Shown piece after piece: positions 56,681 through 64,000 of a stretch of 64,000 nucleotides of DNA. The DNA is from Paenibacillus sp. UNC499MF (GTDB lineage: Bacteria > Bacillota > Bacilli > Paenibacillales > NBRC-103111): contig NZ_FNVF01000002.1 of the NCBI RefSeq assembly GCF_900107975.1, positions 139,178 to 203,177 on the forward strand, read 5' to 3'. Positions within the stretch are counted from its first letter, which is position 1. Each line of letters starts with the position of its first letter. The notes below the pieces were generated by a model that was not told the DNA's origin, did not search any database, and saw nothing but the letters and a program-made list of their open reading frames with translations. A program made the position numbers and the translations under genes.

Positions 56681-58471
56681 TCACTGCTCGATATGGCTCA
56701 CATTGATTTTGTAAGCAGACACGGAGCGGTCTCCTTGAAGAATCTTCGTCTCGCCGGCATAGACGCCCGTAACGACAGCGCTGCCGGGCTTCCAAGAGAA
56801 ATTGCCGGTCAGCAGGATATACAAGCCGTCTATCTCCACCACGGCCGTTCCGCTGCTGATCCGGGTAATCGACAGAGGCAGGCGGACTACGGTGTCCGCC
56901 TGCTGCTGCGGCAGCTCGGACGGCTGGATGTCCTTCGCTTCGAGGGGAGCGTCGGGCACCTGCTGCGGAACTTCCGCCAAGGCGTACTGCTTTCCCTGAA
57001 GCTTGTAGACCGCTTCAGCGCCGCCGCCCGCTCCGGAGGGATTGCGGACGAGCAGAACGCCCGCGCTCTGCAGCTTATAGCCGTCGGCCTCCACGTCGAG
57101 CAGCACGTTCAGGCTGGAGGCGTCCACTTCATAAGCCGTATACCGGGCTTTGCGGGTGCGGGACTGGCTCTCCAGCATCACGACCGGGAGCTTGCCCGCG
57201 CTCAGCCCGTCCGCCAAGGAGACGGCCTTGACGGCCAGCCCGTCGCCGATTCCGCCTTCCGTCGAGACGATTGAACCGTCGGCCTGCAGGCGCGCGGTCA
57301 CCAGCGTTCCGCGGTCGGTTACGCCGGCAGCGAACGCTTCCGAGCCCCAGAGTCCCTTGGCTCCGGCGGTCTGCACGAACCGGACGTTATCCTTCGCCTT
57401 CGCCAGAAGGACGCCGGGCTCGGCCGCCATCCAGCGGATCTCTGTCTGGCGGATATCTTTGCCCGTATCCTTATAGTCCCCGAGCACTTTGTACAGCGCG
57501 ATCGCGTCCGCAAACTTGCCTGCGGAGGCTAACTGCTCCGCTTTGGCCGTTTGCTTGCGCCAGGACGTTTGAATAAAAGCATTCACTTTGGTAGAAGAAC
57601 CGGAAAGCTCCTTACGGTTCTGAAACGTTTTCGCATGAGCCAGAAATCCGGGAACGTCATTCGCGTCCAGCAGCCGGGTCAGCGTGCTCTGCACGTAGGC
57701 TTCGGCTTTAGGGAGCACCCAGGCTGCCTCCACCTTGCGTTCCGAGTAGAACTCCCGAATCCGGACGATTTCCCCGAGCGCTTCTTCGAAAGATTTCTGA
57801 TTGAAAACGGTCTGGAGCCGGGTCGTATCATATTTCTGGAAAAGGGCGTTCAAATCTTTTCGCTTGGTTTTCTCGTCTTTATAGACGGTAGCCGGCAATT
57901 GAAGCAGCAGGGACATGGCGGCTTCGCCGTCCTGCGCCGGGGAGCCGGTTTCCTGAAGCGAGGCCGTAAGCGACTTTCTCGCTCCCGCCAGAGCAGCGGT
58001 AAACTGCTCGTCCAGCTTGTAGGCGTCCGTCAGCTCGCCGAAGCGCTTTTTGGCGGATTCGTCGGCGGTGCCGATCTCTTTTTTCTTGGCCTGATAGGTC
58101 TCGTAAGCCTGCAGCAGCCGGGCATGCTCCCCGGTGCCCCCGTTTGTAACGGCGATTTCGGAAGCCAGCGCCGCGAACAGCCGCTTCAGCTCGGTAACGG
58201 GACGGAGGGCGTACAGGGCGGTTCCGATTTCGGCGTTTTTGTAATCAAAAGAAGAGATTCCCAGGGCCTTCATATAGAGGTCCTCCGCTTCGATATCGCG
58301 GCCTGCGGCTTGTTCGGCGGCAGCCCGGGCGTACAGATCGGTCTTGTGCCAGACGCTGTACCCTTTATATCCCGCCAGGCCCAGCATAAGAGCCAGTAAA
58401 AGAATGGCTCCGTTTCTGTAACGGATGGACCGGTGGTACGTAGAACCTAGCATAACGTGCAGTCCTTTCAT
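56681..58471 (-). CDS. Membrane-anchored helical-repeat protein of the vWA/tubulin-like module
   Basis: The 596-residue protein has one N-terminal membrane segment (GAILLLALMLGLAGYKGYSV). About 330 residues of charged, TPR-like helices follow (DLYARAAAEQAAGRDIEAED, YKVLGDYKDTGKDIRQTEI), and then a C-terminal beta-rich domain (residues about 340-590). No enzyme motif is seen. It starts at ATG 58471, overlapping the previous stop as ATGA; a second in-frame ATG at 58453 follows AAAGGA and is also plausible. Third gene of a minus-strand operon divergent from the vWA and tubulin-like genes, probably a scaffold. Confidence 0.75.
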   Translation of the reverse strand: MKGLHVMLGSTYHRSIRYRNGAILLLALMLGLAGYKGYSVWHKTDLYARAAAEQAAGRDIEAEDLYMKALGISSFDYKNAEIGTALYALRPVTELKRLFAALASEIAVTNGGTGEHARLLQAYETYQAKKKEIGTADESAKKRFGELTDAYKLDEQFTAALAGARKSLTASLQETGSPAQDGEAAMSLLLQLPATVYKDEKTKRKDLNALFQKYDTTRLQTVFNQKSFEEALGEIVRIREFYSERKVEAAWVLPKAEAYVQSTLTRLLDANDVPGFLAHAKTFQNRKELSGSSTKVNAFIQTSWRKQTAKAEQLASAGKFADAIALYKVLGDYKDTGKDIRQTEIRWMAAEPGVLLAKAKDNVRFVQTAGAKGLWGSEAFAAGVTDRGTLVTARLQADGSIVSTEGGIGDGLAVKAVSLADGLSAGKLPVVMLESQSRTRKARYTAYEVDASSLNVLLDVEADGYKLQSAGVLLVRNPSGAGGGAEAVYKLQGKQYALAEVPQQVPDAPLEAKDIQPSELPQQQADTVVRLPLSITRISSGTAVVEIDGLYILLTGNFSWKPGSAVVTGVYAGETKILQGDRSVSAYKINVSHIEQ

Positions 58472-59406
58472 AGGCAGCCCTCGAACTCGGGATCGTTCCC
58501 GTATTTACGGGCGGCCGTTTCCAGGGCTTTCTGCCGCAGTTCGGGAGCCCGGTCCGGGTTCTCCTTCATCAGACGGCACAGCCGGAGCAGCCGTTCGCGG
58601 GGCAGTTCGTCCACGAAATCGTAAAGGAGGGAAGCGTACTCGAATGCGTATTCCTTCACGCGCAGCGCCGCTGCGGCAACCAGGGCGAGCGTCGCCCGCC
58701 CTTCCAGCATCCCGCCGATCTGGACGCGGTATTTCTGCACATAATCGAGCGTGTCGCGCTGCACCAGGCCGGGGTTGACTTTGGCCGCCTCGTAAAGATA
58801 AGTAATGAAGCCGGGCTCGAACTCATCGGGAATGAGCGTGCCCAGTTCCAGCTCCATATCGCTGCGCAGAATAAACCGGTTCAGGCAGTATATCTTGAGA
58901 TTGCGGATATGGCTGCCGGTAATGAGGGCTCCGATTTCCCTCAGCTTCTCGTAGGCGGACTTGAAATCCCCGTCCTCCATGTCGGAAGCGGCGTCGTCGA
59001 CGTCCAGGAGGATGCCTTTGCGGATCGCCCGGTTTTCGCCAAGCAGCAGCTTGCGCAGCGTGGCGTTCATAAGCGCCTCGGCGTATCGTCTGCGCAGGAG
59101 CGCGTAGACGGCGATGAGCACAACTCCCGCTCCGGCCGCCAGGGCCATCTCCTCGAAAGAGCGGGCGAGATAGAAGGCCGCGCAGGCGATTGCCGCCAGA
59201 ATGAGCGCGTCCCGCTGGACATTGCGTCTGAGCACGGAAGTAACGATGTCCCCGATGGACAGGAACTTCCGCTCGGCTCCGCATGAGAGGCAGTTATCGT
59301 GCCAGAGCACGGAGTAAGCGCCGCAACGCGTGCACTGTTTCAATCGTTCATACGTATGTACGGTTTGACGGGCTTTGCGGAGCTCTACCGGAATTCTGCC
59401 GCTCAT
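58468..59406 (-). CDS. Zinc-ribbon membrane protein of the vWA/tubulin-like module
   Basis: A four-cysteine ribbon (QCTRCGAYSVLWHDNCLSC) at residues 24-42 is followed by two closely spaced membrane segments (LILAAIACAAFYLARSF, LAAGAGVVLIAVYALLRRRY) and a cytoplasmic helical domain of about 190 residues. In the latter, DVDDAASDMEDGDFKSAYEK and AAALRVKEYAFEYASLLYDF look like repeats. The layout suits a membrane receptor or assembly factor. Both ends overlap neighbours by 4 bases (ATGA), so the three minus-strand genes are translated as one unit. Confidence 0.78.
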   Translation of the reverse strand: MSGRIPVELRKARQTVHTYERLKQCTRCGAYSVLWHDNCLSCGAERKFLSIGDIVTSVLRRNVQRDALILAAIACAAFYLARSFEEMALAAGAGVVLIAVYALLRRRYAEALMNATLRKLLLGENRAIRKGILLDVDDAASDMEDGDFKSAYEKLREIGALITGSHIRNLKIYCLNRFILRSDMELELGTLIPDEFEPGFITYLYEAAKVNPGLVQRDTLDYVQKYRVQIGGMLEGRATLALVAAAALRVKEYAFEYASLLYDFVDELPRERLLRLCRLMKENPDRAPELRQKALETAARKYGNDPEFEGCL

Positions 59407-59549
59407 GAGGGATCACCTTCGTTCAGCTCGGTCATAAATTCCCGGTCAATGCTCTCTGTAGTCAGGGCCGCCCGTTTCGCGGAGTTCCACGTCAGCCAGC
59501 GGATCAGGACGAAGAGGACCAGGAGGGCAAGAACAATCATCGTCAGCAT
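59403..59549 (-). CDS. 48-residue single-span membrane protein
   Basis: This small frame reads MLTMIVLALLVLFVLIRWLT and then a charged tail ending TELNEGDPS. AGGAGA lies 5 bases before the ATG at 59549 and its TGA overlaps the next ATG as ATGA, which strongly supports translation. It is the first gene of the operon. A single N-terminal span with a cytoplasmic tail suggests an adaptor or membrane anchor for the other products. Confidence 0.7.
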   Translation of the reverse strand: MLTMIVLALLVLFVLIRWLTWNSAKRAALTTESIDREFMTELNEGDPS

Positions 59550-59759
59550 ACTATTCTCCTATCGGACAATTTCATAAATTTGCCGGATTTTTAGGAACCG
59601 GACCCCCGTAAAAGTGGAATTAGCTTGTTGAAAAAGTTAAGATGTGAATGAGATGTTCAAACATTCTACCACCTTTTACATTTTACTACAAAAGAAGCGC
59701 GGCCGGCGCTTAACCCCTGCCGCCGTGCGTAAACTTAAAGCTTTGGAGGAAACCATCCC
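59550..59759. promoter_or_regulatory. Divergent promoter region of the vWA/tubulin-like module
   Basis: The 210 bases separate the two divergent operons and are AT-rich. TTGAAAAAG at about 59638 and TTTACATTTTACTAC at about 59676 are promoter-like but I cannot pair them confidently with -10 boxes. CGGATTTTTAGGAACCG is a short inverted repeat at 59584-59600. Both operons are probably coregulated from here. Confidence 0.45.
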
Positions 59760-61517
59760 GTGATGAAATTACAACGATACGCTCATATGGCTCTGACATT
59801 GCTGCTGCTTGTCATGGCGGTGCCGGGCGGAGTCTTCGCGGCGGATGCCGCTACCGATACGAAGATCGATGCCGTTCTCGCCGCGGACGTCAGTACTTCC
59901 ATGAACGAAAGCGACGTCAACAAAGTCAGCTACGAAGCGATGAAAATGTTTGTGGACATGGCTTCCGTACAAGGAGACAAGATCGGCGTGGTCGCTTATA
60001 CGGACCAGATTTTGAGAGAGAAGGCGCTGCTCAAGATCAACAACGCCGGCGACAAGCAAGATTTGAAAACCTTTATCGACCAGCTGACGCGCGGGCCCTA
60101 TACGGACGTCGCGGTGGGGCTTAGCGAAGCGGTTAAGGTGCTGGAATCCGGCGCGGAACAGGGCCATGTGCCTCTCATTGTGCTGCTGACGGACGGCAAC
60201 AACTCTCTGAATCCCGGCAAATCGCAGGCGGATTCGGACAAAGTGCTCAGCGAGGCCGTGCAGAAAGCCAAGGACAAGGGCATCCCGGTTTACACCATCG
60301 GGCTGAACGCGGACGGCAAGCTGAACAAGGACAAGCTGGAGTCGGTTTCCAAGGAAACGGGCGGCAAGCTGTTCGTCACCAGCTCGGCGGAAGATCTGCC
60401 GAAAATTTTGAGCGAAATTTACGCCAGCCATCTGAAGCTGAAGGTTGTTCCGCTGAAAGGTTTTACGGCAAACGGCCAGTTTCAGGACGTGAAAGTGACG
60501 ATTCCGAACGGAAGCGTCCTGGAAGCGAACATCTCCATTATGTCCGGCAAGCCGGTGGAGGCCAAGCTGCTCGATCCCAAGGGCAAGGAGCAAAACATTC
60601 CGTCCGACAAAATCGTCTATACTTCGTCAAACGCCTATTCGCTGATCAAAATATTGAACCCTGCGCAGGGCGACTGGACACTGAAGATAAAAGGGGTTCC
60701 GCAGGAAAAAATCGACATCAATCTCGTGTACAACTATGATGTGCAGGTCGTGCTCGACACGCAGCTTCCCAAAACGGCCAAAGCCGGCGACAGCATAGCC
60801 GTCAAGGCTCACCTGGAGTCGGGAGGCCAGAAGGCGGCCGACGCCGAGCTGTACAAGAATGCCAAGGCTTCGCTGGTCGTTACCGACCTGGATACGAAGC
60901 AGGCGTCCGAAGCGCCTTTGAAGCTTACGGACAAAGGCATCGAGGGCAGCTGGAAAGTCCCGGATTCCCACGCTTACGAGGTGAAGGTGAAGGTGGAAAG
61001 CGCCAACTTCACCCGCGAATCCGCCCCCGCCTCCGTTTCCGCCAATAGCGGCGGAGCCGCAGCTCCGGGAGAGGCGTCCGGCGATAAAGGCGTCAATTGG
61101 GTGAAAACCGGCTCGTGGATCGCCGGGCTGGTTGTCCTGCTGGCGGCCGCCCTGTTCGGACTCGCTTTCTGGAAGAAAGCGAACAAGGGCTTTTTCGGAC
61201 AGCTGGTCGTGGAGATCAAGGACGAAGAGACCGGGGAGCGGACCAACCCGCAGTACAAGAAGCTCAGCGGCTTCAAAGGCAAGGTTCAGCTCCACCAGCT
61301 GCTCTCCCTTGCGCCGGAATTTGCGGAAACCAAAGGCATCGTCTTCAAGCCGGGTCCGAACGACACGCTTCTTCTGTTTAATGAGTCCGCCTGCACCATC
61401 GAGAAAGGCGGCCGGGTCTTCGACGCCTCGAAAGGCAAAGAAGTCAAGAAAAACGACCGCATCCGCGTGACGGTTCCGAACATCCAGAAGTCCGTTTCAC
61501 TGGAATATCTGAAATAA
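59760..61517 (+). CDS. Exported, membrane-anchored vWA protein with C-terminal cytoplasmic beta domain
   Basis: A signal peptide (MALTLLLLVMAVPGGVFAAD) is followed by a vWA domain (residues 35-230) with a complete MIDAS: DVSTS (Asp43, Ser45, Ser47), Thr in GPYTDVAVGL and Asp in VLLTDGNN. Beta-sandwich domains span 235-430. A second membrane segment at about 447-472 (TGSWIAGLVVLLAAALFGLA) leads to a cytoplasmic domain of 110 residues (FFGQLVVEIKDEETGERTN, LLSLAPEFAETKGIVFKP) with FHA- or ubiquitin-like strand order. The outside ligand sensor would thus be joined to an inside docking domain. GTG start after GGAGGA. 63 bases before the tubulin-like gene with no terminator. Confidence 0.88.
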   Translation: MMKLQRYAHMALTLLLLVMAVPGGVFAADAATDTKIDAVLAADVSTSMNESDVNKVSYEAMKMFVDMASVQGDKIGVVAYTDQILREKALLKINNAGDKQDLKTFIDQLTRGPYTDVAVGLSEAVKVLESGAEQGHVPLIVLLTDGNNSLNPGKSQADSDKVLSEAVQKAKDKGIPVYTIGLNADGKLNKDKLESVSKETGGKLFVTSSAEDLPKILSEIYASHLKLKVVPLKGFTANGQFQDVKVTIPNGSVLEANISIMSGKPVEAKLLDPKGKEQNIPSDKIVYTSSNAYSLIKILNPAQGDWTLKIKGVPQEKIDINLVYNYDVQVVLDTQLPKTAKAGDSIAVKAHLESGGQKAADAELYKNAKASLVVTDLDTKQASEAPLKLTDKGIEGSWKVPDSHAYEVKVKVESANFTRESAPASVSANSGGAAAPGEASGDKGVNWVKTGSWIAGLVVLLAAALFGLAFWKKANKGFFGQLVVEIKDEETGERTNPQYKKLSGFKGKVQLHQLLSLAPEFAETKGIVFKPGPNDTLLLFNESACTIEKGGRVFDASKGKEVKKNDRIRVTVPNIQKSVSLEYLK

Positions 61518-61580
61518 ATTCCGCACTTACACCATGCTTAAAACCAATAAAAACAATGCACACATGGGGGGTCTTTTGCT

Positions 61581-64000
61581 ATGAAAGCAACAGTCAGGGA
61601 ACATATCCAGCAGCTCGACGTCTCTCTCGGCGGCGGAATTATCAGCGATAAAATCCGCGTCGATACGATCGACAACCCGATGCTCGTCATCGGTCTCGGC
61701 GGAACGGGCATCGATGCGCTGCTGCGCCTGAAATACCAGATCAACCGGAGATTCAAGCTGCCGGAGGATCCTTTTACGAAGAAAAAGAAAGAAAAGCCGA
61801 ACAACGTCGAATTTCTCGCGATCGAAACGAACGAGCATGACCGCAACAAGAAATATAAGGGCATCGGACTGGATCCGCTCACGGAATTCGTGCTTCTGTC
61901 CAATGCCGAGATCGGCAGCGTTCTCCAGAACCGCAGCATCCTGGAGCCTTACATCAAGGAGTGGCTGTCGCCGGAGCTGACGATCACCGACGGCATCAAC
62001 GGCGCTTCGGGCGTCCGTCAGGCTGGCCGCCTGCTGCTGTTCACGAAGATCGTGCAGGTCGTCCAGACACTGGAGCGCAAAATCAAAACCTTGTCCATCG
62101 GCACGAACAAGAAGCTGATGGTGTTCATTCTGACCGGCCTCTCCGGCGGTACGGGAAGCGGCTGCTTCCTCGACATTTCTTATATTGTCCGCGGCATTCT
62201 GGAGCGCGATTACGGCTCCGCGGGCGTGGACAAGGTCAGCCTGCTCGGCTATCTGTTTACGCCGGACGTAAATCTGGCGAACAAGAGCCTGACCGAGCAT
62301 TCGCGCGAGTATATCAAGAAAAACGGCTACGCGGCGCTTAAGGAGCTCGACTACTGGATGAACGTCGACGAGCGCACGGAACGCTTCAAGCAGCAGTACG
62401 CGAATATCCTGACGGTCAATTCCCCGATGCCGCCTTTCAACCTGGCGCATCTCATTTCGGCGACCAATCTGGAAGGCAAGCTGCTGGAAAACGCGTACGA
62501 CTACTGCATGAACGTGACGGCGGAGAATATCACCAACTTCATGGCAAGCGAGGACAAGCAGTCCGGCGAAGAATTTGCCATTCACGACTATATCAGCAAC
62601 ATCCGCACGAACATCAATCAGATGCCGAAAGCTTATGCCGCCAACTATCAGTACAACATTCTGGGAGCTTCTTCTGCGGTGCTGCCGATCGAGGAAATGA
62701 CCACCTACCTGGCGTACAAAGTATTCAAGCGGATGGAAAAGATGTTCGACGCCGGCCCGTCGCAGGAAGAAGTCGAGAAGCTGGCGCACAAGCTGGGCCT
62801 CGATCCCGATTCGCTTCACCGCGAGTTCGACAAACGGGTTCCGGAGCCGATCCCGGGCTACCAGAACAGCGAGCGGCTCAGCTATTCGAACGTGATCAAG
62901 CAGCAGGTCGTCAACATCGACACCGAGCTGGAGCAGAGCTTCTTGTCGCGGGCGCGCGAGGAATACATCAAATCCCGCAAGCAGCTGCCGGGACAAGTGA
63001 AGGAAGCTTTCTCCGAGCAGGTGACGAAAATATTCCGGAATCCGGAACAGGGGCCGTTTTACGTGTCCCGGATCATTTTGCAGGACAAAGGCTTCTGCTT
63101 GCTGAAGCTGATTTCTTCCTATATCGAATCGCTTAAGGAAAGCTTGTACCGCATTCCGCGGGACATCCAGGCAGCCGAGGAAAATTCCGAGCAGAAAATG
63201 ACCGAAGCGCGCAGCGCGTTCATTTCCAAGGACCGGAAGAAAGACGCTTATATCGAAGCGAAAATCCAGGAATACCTGCTGCACGCCGACCGTGAGCGGA
63301 TGGAGCAGATGATCGAGTTTTACGAGGATTTGTACAATCTTATTAATCAGGAAAACTCCCGCATTTATCTTGTGTTTACGGAGCTTCTTTCCGAGCTCAA
63401 CAAAATTTTCGAGAAAAACGGCGATATTCTCACCAGAGGCGACGAGGAAATCGACCACAAAGGCAACCGCACGTACTACTGGAACGTGGTCAGCGTTCCC
63501 GATATCGCGAAGCTGATCGGTCAGGTGACGGAAGACCGCAACGCGGACGAGCTGATCCGCGATTTCACGAACGAGCTGCTGGAGAAGTCCAACCAGTGGA
63601 TCAAGGAGCAGGAGGTCGATGTCATCGGCTCCGTTTCCGAGTTCTTGACGGATCACTTCGGCGAGCTGATTACGAAATCGATGGAAGAGTATCTTGTTAT
63701 CAAATACGGCCACGAAGATTCCATCGAGAAGCTGGTAGAAGGCCGCATCGCCAGCCGCTTGTACGAAGAGGCGAAGCCGGTGTTCCATCTCACGAACAGC
63801 TCGGGCCATTTCAACTTCCCTTCCTGGGGATTTGTCTCGGTTCCTGTCCAGGCCCCGAACATTTTCAAGGGCATCCGCAACTTCCAGGACAACGCGATCG
63901 CGAACTCGCGCTTTACGATTAAGGAAAGCGAAGTGAAGAACCGGATTTTCTGGCTCAATACGCAGAACGGAATTCCGCTCTTCCTGTATACGCCGCTTAA
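61581..64000 (+). CDS. Tubulin/FtsZ-like (Tubulin_2-type) protein, 3' end outside window
   Basis: At least 806 codons. The N-terminal half has a Rossmann-like nucleotide site: PMLVIGLGGTGIDALLRLKY (residues 33-52, loop T1), NVEFLAIETNEHD (loop T3 region), and FILTGLSGGTGSGCFLDISY at about 181-200. That last motif is the counterpart of the tubulin/FtsZ signature GGGTGSG. A very long, largely helical C-terminal region follows with coiled-coil-like parts (SRAREEYIKSRKQLPGQVKE). The family is described as tubulin-like and linked to vWA proteins. Starts at ATG 61581 after GGGGGG. No stop to base 64000. The large minus-strand open frame opposite is a shadow. Confidence 0.88.
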   Translation, partial: MKATVREHIQQLDVSLGGGIISDKIRVDTIDNPMLVIGLGGTGIDALLRLKYQINRRFKLPEDPFTKKKKEKPNNVEFLAIETNEHDRNKKYKGIGLDPLTEFVLLSNAEIGSVLQNRSILEPYIKEWLSPELTITDGINGASGVRQAGRLLLFTKIVQVVQTLERKIKTLSIGTNKKLMVFILTGLSGGTGSGCFLDISYIVRGILERDYGSAGVDKVSLLGYLFTPDVNLANKSLTEHSREYIKKNGYAALKELDYWMNVDERTERFKQQYANILTVNSPMPPFNLAHLISATNLEGKLLENAYDYCMNVTAENITNFMASEDKQSGEEFAIHDYISNIRTNINQMPKAYAANYQYNILGASSAVLPIEEMTTYLAYKVFKRMEKMFDAGPSQEEVEKLAHKLGLDPDSLHREFDKRVPEPIPGYQNSERLSYSNVIKQQVVNIDTELEQSFLSRAREEYIKSRKQLPGQVKEAFSEQVTKIFRNPEQGPFYVSRIILQDKGFCLLKLISSYIESLKESLYRIPRDIQAAEENSEQKMTEARSAFISKDRKKDAYIEAKIQEYLLHADRERMEQMIEFYEDLYNLINQENSRIYLVFTELLSELNKIFEKNGDILTRGDEEIDHKGNRTYYWNVVSVPDIAKLIGQVTEDRNADELIRDFTNELLEKSNQWIKEQEVDVIGSVSEFLTDHFGELITKSMEEYLVIKYGHEDSIEKLVEGRIASRLYEEAKPVFHLTNSSGHFNFPSWGFVSVPVQAPNIFKGIRNFQDNAIANSRFTIKESEVKNRIFWLNTQNGIPLFLYTPL

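Noticed and set aside
61527-63809. 760-codon minus-strand open frame opposite the tubulin-like gene
   Set aside because: It is a shadow frame: rich in Arg, Val and Phe with no domain, lacking a ribosome site, while the plus strand shows conserved nucleotide-binding motifs.

Overview
The window looks like a chromosomal segment of a Paenibacillus-type Gram-positive bacterium. The clues are SLH-anchored surface proteins, a YesM/YesN-type two-component system beside a sugar ABC transporter, AGGAGG-like ribosome sites with many TTG and GTG starts, catechol/quinone-resistance genes arranged around an MhqR-like repressor, and a GC-rich backbone broken by AT-rich islands. I saw no rRNA, tRNA, CRISPR array or complete insertion sequence.

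Layout. 1-5.3 kb: end of a family 2 glycosyltransferase, then a FadR-type regulator divergent from glycolate oxidase genes glcD-glcF. 5.4-9.1 kb: AT-rich accessory stretch with a small HTH protein, an orphan solute-binding lipoprotein, two exported proteins and a decayed VanZ copy. 9.2-12.2 kb: family 8 chitosanase/glucanase, a lipoprotein, intact VanZ and an excalibur protein. 12.3-18.3 kb: AT-rich island with an Imm11-like immunity gene beside an AHH nuclease-toxin remnant and an RCC1 remnant, a LuxR-type regulator, an aromatic-rich secreted protein, lipoproteins and an HtrA-like protease. 18.4-23 kb: mhqR, pirin, nitroreductase, ring-cleaving dioxygenase, esterase and flavin reductase. 23.4-27.8 kb: FetAB-like exporter, a 31-bp minisatellite, an aromatic-acid exporter and a Gfo/Idh/MocA oxidoreductase. 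28-41.8 kb: a glycan-use locus with ABC permeases, binding lipoprotein, YesM-like kinase, YesN-like regulator, GH88, a heparinase-like lyase and GH35. Similar AraC-type boxes precede three of its transcription units. 42-50 kb: erythromycin-esterase-like lipoprotein and a 2,033-residue SLH-anchored fusion of phosphodiester glycosidase and metallophosphatase. 50.4-56.4 kb: YcbLMNO-like response regulator, kinase and ABC pair, a GT39-like membrane glycosyltransferase and an SLH protein. 56.7-64 kb: a divergent module in which a secreted or membrane-anchored vWA protein and a large tubulin/FtsZ-like protein face a three-gene membrane operon (48-residue membrane protein, zinc-ribbon membrane protein, helical-repeat protein). 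The tubulin-like gene runs off the window.

How it works together. The glycan locus reads as sense, activate, import and degrade, with the YesM/YesN pair as the likely controller. The Mhq block reads as a repressor-controlled detoxification unit for quinones and catechols. The last module matches the vWA plus tubulin-like combination previously proposed on comparative-genomic grounds as a membrane-remodelling system, and it is the most interesting part of the window. All functions are inferred from motifs read by eye; no database search was possible.
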